Positions 52,017 to 62,310 of a stretch of 64,000 bases of DNA are shown one piece after another. Below the pieces are notes generated by a model. The model saw nothing but the letters and a program-made list of their open reading frames with translations, was not told the DNA's origin and did not search any database. The DNA lies in assembly GCA_944548615.1 (NCBI GenBank), contig OX155976.1, positions 7,397,822 through 7,461,821 on the forward strand, in the 5' to 3' direction. Numbering within the stretch: the stretch's first letter is position 1; the number at the start of each line of letters is the position of its first letter. A program made the position numbers and the translations under genes. Source of the DNA: Micropterix aruncella. Taxonomy: Eukaryota; Arthropoda; Insecta; Lepidoptera; Micropterigidae.

Positions 52017-55000
52017 ATGGACAAATCAGTGCAGGAATTGGTGAAGCTGATGAAGCAACAAGCTGAACAAGCTGACGAACGAGCTGCTGCTGACCGAGAA
52101 CTGGTTTCACGACTTATGCAACAAAATCAGAAAATCCTAGAACAACTTCATGTACAAGCAGCCTCCGCCGCAGGTCAAGCACATACCGCAGATCCAATTG
52201 CAGCTCCCGTTTTCCAAGCAACATCACTCTACAAGACCTTGGCTGGCCGCATGACAACATTTGAATTCTCACCAGATAATAACCTCACTTTCGACCGCTG
52301 GTATGCAAGATACAAATCAATATTTGTCGAAGACGCTGCAATGATGACCGCTACACAGAAGATCAGCTTACTCACAGAAAGGCTCACCAATTCGGACTAC
52401 CAGACCTTCGCTGACAGAATCCTACCCGCCACACAACAAACAATTACATTCGAACGTGCGGTGGAGGTACTCAAACAGCTTTTCGGCCGCAGAGAGTCTC
52501 AATTCGCACTCCGTTATAAGTGCTTGCGCGTCGAGAAAGAGTCAGGTGAAGGCTACGACCTGTACACGAATCGAGTCAACACCAGATGCGAGAAGTTCGA
52601 CTTTGCCAACTGCACCGCTGAGGACTTCAAAGTGCTTATCTTCACGACCGGTCTCAACAATGTAGAAGATTCTCGTGTGCTTGAGAATCTGTTGACGAAG
52701 CTTGACGACATCGAATTAAGCCGCGCGGCAGCTGCAGACCCGAATACCATTCCTAAGCTCGATCTCAATGACGTCTGCAATGTGGCGAAGCGCTTATCAA
52801 GCTTGAAAATAGAGAAAGCCATGATTCAGCAACCGGAGGCAGCCATCAAGAGCGAGATCCTCCTCACACAGCAGCGCCCACAGCAGCGCCCGCAACAGCG
52901 TCTGCAACAGACAACCAGCGCTCAAAACTCTCGACAACCAAAGAAACAAGTTTCGCAGGCTCGTGACGACTTGGCAGTCCCATCAAATCCTTGTTACTTC
53001 TGCGGAGATCTTCACTGGCACCGAGACTGCCCCTACAGACAAACGGAATGCGCTACATGCAAGGTGAAAGGACACAAGGCAGGCTTTTGTGCATCAGCAT
53101 TTGAGTTCCTCAGGAGATTCCGTCTGAGACCAAACCGCTTTAACCGCCGGGACGAGCGTCGTCAGAGTCTCGCGATCACATCAGCATCCATCGGTGCACG
53201 AAAGTTCGTCGAACCGGCCATCGGCAACATTAAGCTACGACTTCAACTCGATTCAGGTTCCGACTGGACCATCATCTCCGAAGCAAACTGGAAGAAAATT
53301 GGCTCACCAAAGTTATCCGACTGCGAAGAACAAGCTTACAGCGCTTCGGGAGACCAGATTGAGATGCTCGGCAAGTTCTCAGCTCGCTTAAGACTTCACG
53401 ATCGTGAAGACAAAGGTCCCTGCTACGTCGCAAGAGAACTCAACGTCCTCGGCAGCGACTGGATGGATGCACTTGATCTCTGGAACATTCCTATTGCCAG
53501 CATCTGCAATAACATCACAACGGAGACACCATCGCAGCTCGAGCAGGAAGTTCAACGAAATTTCCCAAGCCTTTTCAATAACACGCTAGGACTCTGCACT
53601 ATCAAAGCATCACTTACTCTCATCCCAGATGCAAAGCCAATCTACCGCAAGAGCCGACCAGTTCCGTTCGCAGCAGCCGAGGTCATTGAAGCAGAGTTGA
53701 AGCGCTTACAACTCCTGGGTGTCATCAGTCCAGTCAAGAACTCTGCTTACGCCGCTCCAATCGTCGCCGTCAAGAAGAAGGATGGACGTGTCCGTGTTTG
53801 CGCTGATTACTCCACCGGACTCAACGATTCCCTCGAACCTGAGCAATATCCGCTGCCAACGCCTGATGAAATCTTCGCTCAGCTGTCACCGTACAAGAAA
53901 TTCAGCAAAATCGACCTCTCAGACGCATTCCTTCAGGTCGAGCTGGATGACGAATCAAAGAAGCTAATGACGATCAACACTCATTGCGGACTCTATCAGG
54001 TAAATCGCCTACAACCAGGAGTCAAGCCAGCACCGGCAATTTTCCAAAAACTTGTCAGCAACATGATGAGCGGAGCTAAGGGCATCTTCCCGTTCATCGA
54101 CGACTTCATTGTGGGAGGAACTGATGAAGATGACCACCGCAAAAATCTCTTCGAGGCATTGACTCGCATTCAACAACACGGTTTCCACCTCAGACTCGAG
54201 AAGTGCTCTTTTGGCCAGCATCAGCTCGAGTTCCTTGGACACATCATCAGCGCTGACGGCATCAAACCGAGTCCTGACAAACTTGCAACACTTCAGAACA
54301 TCCCGGCTCCAACAAACGTCGCGCAACTTCAATCTTTTCTTGGCGCCGTAACTTGGTACAGCAAGTTCATCCCGCATATCAAAGGTCTCCGAGGCCCATT
54401 GGACGAACTGTTGCAAGATGACATCGACTTCAATTGGCAAGAAAAGCACCAGCAGGCATTCGAGCAGCTCAAGAAAATTCTTGCATCCGACTTGGCACTC
54501 ACTCACTACGATCCTACCAAGAAGCTCATTGTCGCAGCCGACGCTTCCAGCTACGGAATGGGAGCCGTCCTTCTCCACGAGATGCCAGATAAAAAGATGA
54601 AGCCGGTGATGCATGCAGCTCGTGCATTCTCAGCTGCCGAGAAGAACTACCCGCAGATACAACGTGAAGCCCTCGCACTCACATTTGCACTTCAAAAGTT
54701 CCACCGCTACGTATACGGACGCAAGTTCGAGCTCCAGACTGATCATCAGCCTCTGCTCGCAATCTTCGGCAACAAGAAAGGCATTCCCGTGCATACAGCA
54801 AGTCGTCTCCAACGCTATGCCTTAATTCTGCTCGCATACGACTTCAACATTCGCTACATCAACACAAAGAGTTTCGCTTACGCAGACTTCATCTCGAGAC
54901 TCATCAGCAAGCACGAGAAGCCTGAAGAAGAAATCGTCATTGGAAGTACGAAGGTGAACATAAAAGCGGTGAAATCCCATTCATACGCACCTGATAGCTC

Positions 55001-55271
55001 CATTTTCATTGCTCGAGTCATCGCCGAGAGCACAGCCGGATGTTTCGCAATCGACACTGTCAAGAAGCTCCCCATCACCTTTGAAGCCATTCAGCATGAA
55101 ACCAGCCGCGACGAATCACTTCAAAAAATTGCCACGTACATCGAGAATGGCTGGCCTAGTAAACGTCGAAACATCGTTGATGACGAAGCCGCTGAGTATT
55201 TCGGACGACACGATTCGCTCATTCTCATAAATGGCTGCATTTTCTTCGGCGACTCATCATTAACTCATTAA
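52017..55271 (+). CDS. Gypsy gag-pol polyprotein without integrase
   Basis: 1084 residues in one frame. Gag occupies about 1-320, with an N-terminal coiled coil (QQAEQADERAAADREL). Two zinc knuckles follow: CYFCGDLHWHRDC (~325) and CATCKVKGHKAGFC (~345). The aspartic protease has LQLDSGSDWTII (~410). RT shows VCADYSTGLNDSLEPEQYPL (the STGLN wording typical of Mag-like elements), IDLSDAFLQVEL (~631) and FIDDFIVGG (~692), where YxDD is the norm. RNase H shows VAADASSYGMGAVL (~838), QREALALTFALQKFHRYVYG (~883) and TDHQPL (~905). The frame ends in the linker before the HHCC zinc finger, so integrase is absent and the last residues come from LTR sequence. The start is the first ATG after the primer site. 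All catalytic residues seen are plausible; without integrase it could move only in trans. Confidence 0.9.
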   Translation: MDKSVQELVKLMKQQAEQADERAAADRELVSRLMQQNQKILEQLHVQAASAAGQAHTADPIAAPVFQATSLYKTLAGRMTTFEFSPDNNLTFDRWYARYKSIFVEDAAMMTATQKISLLTERLTNSDYQTFADRILPATQQTITFERAVEVLKQLFGRRESQFALRYKCLRVEKESGEGYDLYTNRVNTRCEKFDFANCTAEDFKVLIFTTGLNNVEDSRVLENLLTKLDDIELSRAAAADPNTIPKLDLNDVCNVAKRLSSLKIEKAMIQQPEAAIKSEILLTQQRPQQRPQQRLQQTTSAQNSRQPKKQVSQARDDLAVPSNPCYFCGDLHWHRDCPYRQTECATCKVKGHKAGFCASAFEFLRRFRLRPNRFNRRDERRQSLAITSASIGARKFVEPAIGNIKLRLQLDSGSDWTIISEANWKKIGSPKLSDCEEQAYSASGDQIEMLGKFSARLRLHDREDKGPCYVARELNVLGSDWMDALDLWNIPIASICNNITTETPSQLEQEVQRNFPSLFNNTLGLCTIKASLTLIPDAKPIYRKSRPVPFAAAEVIEAELKRLQLLGVISPVKNSAYAAPIVAVKKKDGRVRVCADYSTGLNDSLEPEQYPLPTPDEIFAQLSPYKKFSKIDLSDAFLQVELDDESKKLMTINTHCGLYQVNRLQPGVKPAPAIFQKLVSNMMSGAKGIFPFIDDFIVGGTDEDDHRKNLFEALTRIQQHGFHLRLEKCSFGQHQLEFLGHIISADGIKPSPDKLATLQNIPAPTNVAQLQSFLGAVTWYSKFIPHIKGLRGPLDELLQDDIDFNWQEKHQQAFEQLKKILASDLALTHYDPTKKLIVAADASSYGMGAVLLHEMPDKKMKPVMHAARAFSAAEKNYPQIQREALALTFALQKFHRYVYGRKFELQTDHQPLLAIFGNKKGIPVHTASRLQRYALILLAYDFNIRYINTKSFAYADFISRLISKHEKPEEEIVIGSTKVNIKAVKSHSYAPDSSIFIARVIAESTAGCFAIDTVKKLPITFEAIQHETSRDESLQKIATYIENGWPSKRRNIVDDEAAEYFGRHDSLILINGCIFFGDSSLTH

Positions 55272-55349
55272 CTCATTATTGAATAAACTATTATTGAATA
55301 AACTATTATTGAATAAACTATGATGCGAATAAAACTGTGGATCACAACA
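55270..55349 (+). repeat. 3' LTR remnant of the gypsy element
   Basis: Matches the last ~80 bases of the 5' LTR with one extra ATTATTGAATAAACT unit. Confidence 0.8.
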
Positions 55350-55405
55350 AAAACATGTCTATAAGGCTTTTGTTTTAAAACTTAATGTTGAAATCTGATT
55401 ATGAA

Positions 55406-55650
55406 TCCTACTAATATTATAAACGCGAAAGTTTGTATGTATATATGGATGTTTGTTACTCTTTCCCGTAAAAACTACTGAATGGATTTTGATGAAACTT
55501 TACAATAATATAGCTTACACATCAGAATAACACATAGGCTATAATTTATAAAGATAAAGGGTGAATTATCTAAAATATAACGATAACTGTCAAGTAAGTA
55601 GGAAAAAAATCTAAGAAATTGACATTCGAAATTTAAATTCTATCCTACTA
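55406..55650 (+). mobile_element. Helitron 5' part
   Basis: Starts A|TCCTACTAATATTATAAACG and carries ACTCTTTCCCGTAAAAACTAC and TAGGCTATAATTTATAAAG. Its 3' end is replaced by a second copy of the same family. Confidence 0.65.
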
Positions 55651-55869
55651 TCCTACTAATATTATAAACGCGAAAGTTTGTATGTATGTATGGATGTTTG
55701 TTACTCTTTCCCGTAAAAACTACTGCATGGATTTTGATGAAACTTTACAATAATATAGCTTACACATCAGAATAAGACATAGGCTATAATTTATAAAGAT
55801 ATATGGTTTTCTATCATCATTATGACAATTTTCCATCACCACGCGGGTGAAACCGCTGGGCGCAGCTAG
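55651..55869 (+). mobile_element. Short non-autonomous Helitron, complete
   Basis: A|TCCTACTAATATTATAAACG at 55651 and GGGCGCAGCTAG|T at 55869. Only 219 bases. The tail has GAAACCGCTGGGCGCAGC with a small hairpin possibility. Head-to-tail with the preceding 5' part. Confidence 0.7.
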
Positions 55870-56173
55870 TCTATTATATATGTTTGATTAACTTTTGAAA
55901 GATAAAAATATTTATTCAAATAGTATATTTTTTTTTTTGAAATATTGAATTGCAAATGTTTCTACCGCTGCAGAAATGACGGTATCTGTTGTATCTATCG
56001 TAATTTTGCCTGAAACAATAAAATAAACAAATATTTTGTACATTTGTGTTTTGTAGATGAACTAAAAAAATAACAGAAAGTTCGTGAAGTTTTGAAGGAG
56101 ATGGCAGAGGAGGGGAAGAGTGGGATGGGTGGATGGAAGTGATTGTTCACAACCAAACGGCTAAAATTGAAAT
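55870..56173. other. No gene seen
   Basis: AT-rich flank downstream (minus strand) of the CXC gene; may hold its 3' UTR. Confidence 0.35.
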
Positions 56174-56853
56174 TCAAAATATATTTAACACATATTTATA
56201 AAAAGTGTAAAAGAAATATTGTTTTCTCCTCTTTGAGACACGAGGACCAAGGACATCTGCCAAACCGTCTTTATCATCGTCCCCAATAGCCTGAAATGAA
56301 ATGAAAAGTTATATATTAAATAATATAAATAATGGTAACATCCAACAGCAATACGCGTGAAACTATACCTTTTGTTGTTCCACGAATTCTTCAATATATA
56401 CGCTAAATTGGCTGACTGTATCGTCGAGCAGACTATCTATCTCGTTGTCGTCGAGGACGTCTAAGTCGAGGGTGTTGTCGTCCACGTCTGTCTTCATATC
56501 CGGTAAGTGTCCGCAGGACTGGCCATTGCAGTTCCTGCAGACAATGGAACATTTCAAACCTGCTTTCCTGCAGCTGCAAGCATTCCTGCATCTCTTCTTG
56601 CAACTGCAGAAAATCAAGTTCAGCAGCTTTGAGGGGCTACTTCCCTGGACATCATCTTTGGAGAAAGGCCTTGGGCTGTAGCAACCCATTCTTTTTTGTA
56701 GCCCAGCCATTGCTGCGGGCCGTGGGTTGCTTTCCACTAATGTGCGGCCATCTTTAATCGGTTGTGCCACTACTTTATCCGTGAGATGTTCATGTCGTAG
56801 TCCACGAAAGCACGTTTGGTCTTGTGAATGGATTCTGCTTGGGTGTTGCCAAG
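56174..56853 (-). CDS. Spliced gene 3' end, CXC-like cysteine-rich protein (two exons seen)
   Basis: Minus-strand exon 56853-56369 is open and starts after a polypyrimidine stretch ending AG (TTTTTTTACCTTAAG). It ends EEFVEQQK at AAG|GTATAG. The next exon begins after TTTCATTTCAG at 56290, in the same phase, and reads AIGDDDKDGLADVLGPRVSK to a TGA at 56174-56176. The intron is therefore 78 bases with GT-AG borders. The long exon has LLNLIFCSCKKRCRNACSC, RKAGLKCSIVCRNC and NGQSCG, nine cysteines spaced as in CXC (Tesmin/TSO1-like) domains, followed by an acidic stretch. This C-terminal domain occurs in many insect proteins of unknown role, some tied to mobile elements. Upstream exons were not found; they may lie beyond 57 kb or be lost. 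Confidence 0.55.
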
Positions 56854-57189
56854 CTTAAGGTAAAAAAAGTACGATTTCTAATAAGTCCTTCTGTCTTTGA
56901 AAATCCGACGGACGCTCGCTCTCGTCACTGATAGGTCGATTTCCAGCGACTAACTCTTTCAGGGGCGTGAAAAATCACACATGCGCATGTCTCCTATACA
57001 TCTCTACCTACAAAAGCACGCTTCGAAAGCCTTTTTTACAAGAGAAAAATATCGTTTGTGTCACCCCAAGACTTTCCCGGTAATCAGTAAACCCCCCTGC
57101 GCACCAAACCCCCTCCCCCCCCTCCCCCCAGGGGATAAATACAATCCACGGTCAAGCTAAGCCAACATCCTGTAAGAGTCAAACGCGAG
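56854..57189. other. No gene recognised; C-rich run
   Basis: Runs CCCCCTGCGCACC and CCCCCTCCCCCCC at 57092-57130. GTGTCACCCCAAGACTTTCC is the reverse of a string at 5649-5672. Confidence 0.35.
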
Positions 57190-57720
57190 GCTATGGGAAG
57201 AGGAGCAGCGGGATAACCTCGCTTCATTACCACCAGATTTGTACTGATCTCTTCATTCTTCAGTCAGGTCACAGATTCGAAGTCGCACGCGCGACCTCTA
57301 CCTGATGTAAGCGGTAATGCAGTTCAAATGTATCGCGGACCGTGGTGCTCTTTGCAAGTCAATGGGCACCACGGATCGGCAAACGGATCGTTTCAGATAT
57401 GGCTGACATCAGATCAACGGGCACTCCCGCTGATTAGGAAACCTACGTTTCTAGACTCCCCGGCTATTCGCCGGAGTGCACAATAGATTGGCTGACTCCG
57501 GACGGTAAGCCAACCGCCTAGTTCTGTCCGAGGTGTTCCCCCAGATCGAATCTGAGTTCTTATTTCCCACAACTGACCTTACAGCCGCAGGCAGAGTTCA
57601 CAGAGGCCTTTCCAGGTTAGTTTCTCTTCGATGAGGCTACCGGATAGGAGCTGAACCGTGAGTTAAGTCGACTTTAAAAACACAAGCAAGCCATCAGACC
57701 CAAGCAGTTAGGTCCCCTGA
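57190..57720 (+). repeat. Family A repeat, diverged copy
   Basis: Recognisable blocks are ATGTATCGCGGACCGTGGTG, GGATCGGCAAACGGATCGTTTC, TAGACTCCCCGGCTATTCG, GAGTGCACAATAGATTGGC and CTGAACCGTGAGTTAAG. The most diverged copy with 62450-63125; it may be a third subfamily. Confidence 0.65.
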
Positions 57721-58589
57721 AGTGTAATAGGTAATATCTCTATATCTTTGATGCTCCTGTGAGGTAGATGGGGGCAGAAGCCAGTTATCTACCACCAGAC
57801 TAGCTTTAACCTGATTAATATCCCAACCAAGAGGGTAGTATATTTACGTAATAACACAGGATCGCCGTAAGCCTGGAGAATGTCTGCGACCCGGTACGTT
57901 TAACGATACTGAGCTCGATTGTGTTTCTTCGTAAACTAAAATCGGTCATTAGTTCGTGTGAACGAGACATTGCAATACGTTAGAGCAGAATGTGAAAGGA
58001 ACGGTTGTAACTTTTTCGCATTAAAACTACCCACCAAAGATAAAGCAACTGAATTTATTTTGTCTCGTGGTTTAACTGTGCCATCCCACTCGCACGCGTC
58101 CCGCGCGAATACCAGATGTTTTCGCGCTAATACCATGTTTTCTATTTGCCAGAAATTGGTTAGAAACATCTAAATCATAATTCATAAAAAATGTTTAACA
58201 AATAGCTACCGTTTCCATATATTTTTGTCTACGAAAGGAATGCCATTTTCGAGTAAAATTGACCCCAAAGATAAACAGAGACTTAAGTTTTTATTTATTT
58301 TCGTAATAAAGAAAAGAAAATATCGAAAAACTATCTAGGAAGCAAGGAAATCAAGAAATCAGCTGATTTGGAAAATTGTTGCGAACATGTTATTTAATGG
58401 TATAAAAATATCTGTATTATCAACTCCTCCCTCTCCCCCCCCCCCACCCCTCCCCTCTGTGATGAATATGTCTCCGATTCAATTGATAAATATATATAAT
58501 GATTTTGTTACATTTTGGTTTTGTCTTACTCCTGTCTTGTTTTTGTGAAATTCATACTTTCATTTTTTATTCTTAATACATCAAATCCA
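57721..58589. other. No gene recognised
   Basis: 57950-58170 has a short open frame on both strands without recognised residues. A C-run CCCCCCCCCCACCCC lies at 58437-58450. Confidence 0.35.
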
Positions 58590-58705
58590 AGGGCCGGTTC
58601 CCCTAAACTCGCCCTTCAGGGGCTCCTGGACGGTTTGCGCACCGTGCGGCGTCAGCCAATCGACTGTGCATTACTACTGATAACCGGGGAAGTCTGGAAA
58701 CGGAT

Positions 58706-59279
58706 ATAAAAAAAAATTAAGATATATTTATTACAGAAAATACAATATTTATCCATACTTATTTCCGTCCGATTTTGTGCTAGGAATGGTAGGTTACAAC
58801 AGTCTTGAAACGCGTCGATATACCATATTTCACTAATTATATTTGCATATAAATTAATTCAAGGAACAATTTATTTGCCAGAGATACTATGTAAGTTTGA
58901 ATTGTACGTTCCGGTAAATTACAGAGCGAGGAGATCGCATCTATTGTTTAATGTGCCGTACCACCGTACAAATATTTTTGTAGACAGGCCAGTGGGAAGG
59001 GTTATAGCTCTTCTTAATTCCTTACCCACAGAAATAGATATCTTTTGTATATCCCTTTGGCAGCTAAAAAGGCAACTCCCTGCTATCTCATGTTTATCAT
59101 AATCTGTCTTTTAATTAGTTTTATATTTTTATGTTTTTTTCTTGTTCAATATTAGCATTAATTTAGTTATGTAGTCATTTATTTTTAGACTTACACTCTA
59201 GCTTTAATATTCAAGGGCGAATTGGATTCATCTGTAATGCCCTTGAATACTATTTGAAACTAATAAATAAATAAATTAA
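58706..59279 (+). mobile_element. Jockey-type LINE 3' fragment inside family A
   Basis: The frame at 58875-59100 reads YRARRSHLLFNVPYHRTN then PVGRVIALLNSLPTEIDIF, the pattern of Jockey-group RT ends (YxTRxxxxFxVPxHRTxYGxxSPxxRxxxxxNxxxxxxDxF). It ends in AATAAATAAATAAAT at 59264-59279. Confidence 0.65.
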
Positions 59280-59754
59280 TTAATGTTTCCTGTAGAGCGG
59301 GGGCGGTTGTTAACCTTACGGCAACCGCTCTTGAAACGACCAATCAGCTACCCGATATCGGATGAACAGCCGGTCGAAGGACGCTGTGGTCCGCGATAGA
59401 TTCGGTAGACACCGAATCACCGCTACTCGAGGGAGAGGACCGCGCAAGCGACCTCGAACCTGTAACCAGTCAGGAGGCTGGAGAAGTCTGGCCTATAAGA
59501 AAGTGATAATAGGGGCGCGAGGTCGGCCCGCTGCGTGCTTACGGGCGAGTGGGGGTAGCCAGACAGTGGACTGTTTCATACCAAATACTTCTACGCTCAC
59601 CTCTCGGGAGATAGAACGATCAATATCGTTAAAACTTCCTGAGGTGACGGGTTTGCTCGTTGTAGTTGACACCTCCAAAAGTGTATCTTGTTGTTGCAGT
59701 TGACCGACAGAATTAAAATGCAATTCCGCTAATTTTATTCCAACGGATACTTAT

Positions 59755-59828
59755 GACCCAGCCGGGAATGGAACCCGGAATCTTACAATGTAAGATCGTG
59801 CGACCAAACCACTATGCTACCGGGCCGT
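59755..59828 (-). promoter_or_regulatory. tRNA-like head of family A, foldable as a cloverleaf
   Basis: On the minus strand: acceptor GGCCCGG pairs with CTGGGTC over seven pairs (two G-U), the A box is TAGCATAGTGG (fits TRGYNNANNNG), ATCTT/AAGAT can form the anticodon stem with loop ACATTGT, and the T-arm CCGGG-TTCCATT-CCCGG is perfect with B box GGTTCCATTCC (one change from consensus). The D-stem is weak. No separate tRNA gene is claimed: it is joined to the repeat. Confidence 0.65.
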
Positions 59829-59859
59829 GATAAATAGGTAATCTTTGTTTTATGTTTAA

Positions 59860-61386
59860 CTAGCTGACCCGTGCCCACTTCGTTGGGCATTGGGGTAAAC
59901 ATTTTTACATGTGATGAAATTTTGAGTGTGGTACGGTTAGTACTGTGTACAATGATTTATTTCCTGACTGCAAATGTATGTATGTATTTGCATGCCGATT
60001 TGGCTATATCACCGGGTTTCTAATGGGTGAATGAAATGATTATCTATACTAATATTATAAAGAGGTAAAGTTTGTGACGTTGTAGGAAGTAATCTCTGGA
60101 TCTACTGAACCGATTTTGAAAATTCTTTTACCAATAGAAAACCACGTTATTTGTGAGTGTCATAGGCTATATATTAATTCGAAAAACGAGAAGACTTTTT
60201 CGTAGTAGTCGGATTTCCAAAGTAAGTCGGAAAAAACGGTCGAACGAAAACGTTTCTAACGAACTCTAGAGAAAAGTTGTAGAGCTTGATAATGCCTACA
60301 AAAAAGTCAGCGACAGCATATGTCTAACTTTTTTATTTAAGTAACAAAAAGTATTATTTTATATAAAAATAATACTTTCAACGTATTATCAACAATTATG
60401 AATTATTATCAAAATAAGGAAATTTATCGTCTCAAGTGTTTAAAACAAAATACTTTTCCCTTTTACTGCATATAATTTCACTTTTACTGCATAAATGGTT
60501 AAAGAGTTTACTCACTTTTACTGCACAAAAAACGGTAATTTAGTCAAATTGGCATGCAAATACATACATATATATATATATATATGCAGTAAAAATATAA
60601 CCCTTCTTTTGGCAGCCAGGAAATAAATCATAGCACTCAGTACTAACCAAACCACACTCATAATTTCAATACAAGTAAAAAGTTTTACTGCCCAACGAAG
60701 TGTACACGGGGCAGCTAGTGATTGACTAAATTATGTTTATTTTAATTGTTCAAAACTTCTTTGTATACTATATTAGATGCAATGTTATTATTTGGTACCA
60801 TTCTTTCAAGAGTTCCAACCCGAGATACGGTCGCGGTTCCATACCTATGTCATATTATCTCTTTAACCATTTATGCAGTAAAAGGAAAATCATATGCAGT
60901 AAAAGGGAAAAGTCTTTTGTTTTAAATACTTGAGACGGTAAATTTACTTATTTTGATAATAATTCATAATTGTTGATAATATGACCAATAAACATGACCT
61001 AACGATTTAAATTATTTTTTTAATATGAAAAACTACTTTTTGTGACTTAAATATAAAAGTTGGACATATCCTGTCGTTGACTTTTTTGTAGGCATTATCA
61101 AGCTCTACAACTTTTCTCTAAAACTTAATCATATATCTCTCATCGTAAAAGCAGCGTTCGTAAGAAACATTTTCATTCGACCGTTTTTTCTCCGACTTAC
61201 TTTGCAAATCCGACTTCTACGAAAAAGGCTTTTCATTTTTCGGATATTCATTTTTCATATAGCCTATGACACTCACAAATAGCGTGGCTTTCTATTGGTA
61301 AAATTTTTTTCGAAATCTGTTCAGTAGATCCAGAGATTACTTCCTACAACCTCACAAACTTTACCTCTTTATAATATTAGTATAGA
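59860..61386 (-). mobile_element. Helitron, split by a second Helitron
   Basis: Minus strand: starts A|TCTATACTAATATTATAAAG at 61386 and ends GGGCACGGGTCAGCTAG|T at 59860. The stretch 60043-60860 inside is foreign: another Helitron plus ~140 bases of unknown origin. The flank at 61387-61415 repeats the TATAGATA-type start three times. Confidence 0.65.
60043..60717 (+). mobile_element. Non-autonomous Helitron, complete, nested
   Basis: A|TCTATACTAATATTATAAAG at 60043 and CGGGGCAGCTAG|T at 60717, 675 bases. Contains TTTTACTGCATA repeats and an ATATAT run. Same family as its host element, in the opposite direction. Confidence 0.75.
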
Positions 61387-61414
61387 TACTAGTATAGATA
61401 TTAGTATAGATACA

Positions 61415-61751
61415 CACAAAGCAATTCATTACGACCCCTGTAAATAAATCTGAAATTCTGAACACCCAGAAGTGCCCTCTACAATAAAAGATTTCTTGAG
61501 CCATATTGGGATGTTTTATATGCTCTTATCTTCGAGCAAAAGACGTATCATGGAGTATATGATTCATTTCTCACTCGTCTACCGTTGCGTAGACGTTCGG
61601 GTAATTAATCAACCACTGTAATATGGGGCGACATAGTATCACAAGAGGACAGTTTCAAATTTGGGCAATTCCGAAAAGCTATCGCGGTGGTTTATTATTG
61701 TAAATAAGGCTAAAACGGACCCTCAGATCAGAGGGTAGTATTTTTTTAATT
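61415..61751. other. No gene; Penelope-like 3' scrap at 61672-61730
   Basis: On the minus strand AAACCACCGCGATAGCTTTTCG resembles the Penelope-like 3' end but diverged. The remainder is unassigned. Confidence 0.35.
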
Positions 61752-62310
61752 TTATTTGTTGAGTGGGGCTTTTCCAAGGTCTTTATTAGCCTTGTAACAC
61801 TGCGACCATTGCTGGTCTATTGTATTCACCACCTACTATAGTTCTGCGCTAAGCCTTGTGTCATTTAAGAACCGCAGCAGGCTTTTGGCGCCAGATTGTT
61901 TTACCTCCTCAGGTTGGAGGTAATGACCACCCAAGTGGGTGTATCTTTTACGCATCAGCGGGCCAAACTAGCACATGAGGTGCTGGGGAGTTTTCTCTGC
62001 TCCTTGGCAGAACCTGCACATTTTTGTGTCTCTGAGCTTGAGGTTGAACATGTGTTTGTTCAGGCCACAATGCCCCGTGAGCGCCCTCAACAGTATGCGT
62101 AGATTGTTCCTATTTAGCGATAAGGCCTTACGGGTTTGCCCGCTTACGGTGGTAAGCCTTAATTAGCGCGTTGGAATGATTCAACCCTGCCGTGTTGTTC
62201 CAGTGGTTGACGGATTGTTCTAAACATATTTGTTTGAGCATTAGGTTTGCAAGGCTTTTTGGTACGCCACAGCAAGGTTCAGGGCCGTATAACGTTCCCT
62301 TTGCTCCTGT
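61752..62310 (-). pseudogene. LINE RNase H tail, second copy
   Basis: Near-identical in content to 8185-8760 (minus strand): GPEPCCGVPKSLANLM, LTGHCGLNKHMFNLKLRD-type and MCRFCQGAEE wording. Stops and indels break it. Both copies end at the same 3' place (TTTTATTTGTTG...GGGCTTTTC), so that is the element's true 3' end. Confidence 0.7.

Larger units (their letters stand above)
51744..55349 (+). mobile_element. Ty3/gypsy (Mag-like) retrotransposon lacking integrase, 5-bp TSD
   Basis: AAAAC flanks both ends (51739-51743 and 55350-55354). The 5' LTR (51744-51928) starts TGTTACATACTGGCAACAC and ends GATCACAACA; only the last ~80 bases of the 3' LTR remain (~55270-55349). One frame encodes gag, protease, RT and RNase H; integrase and the start of the 3' LTR were removed by one internal deletion whose join lies in the string CATTAACTCATTAACTC. 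Intact outer TSD shows the deletion happened after, or during, an otherwise normal insertion. Confidence 0.85.
58590..59835 (-). repeat. Family A repeat with tRNA-like head, split by a LINE
   Basis: The tail part is at 58590-58705 and the rest at 59280-59835; between them a LINE fragment is inserted. On the minus strand the copy starts with the tRNA-like head (59827-59755), the linker with GGAATAAAATTAGCGG and CAATTCTGTCGG-type blocks, and then TGTCAACTACAACGAGC. This repeats the exact head-body junction of 12385-13130. Confidence 0.8.

Noticed and set aside
57936..58173. Overlapping frames on both strands
   Set aside because: Neither resembles a known family, and composition does not favour coding.
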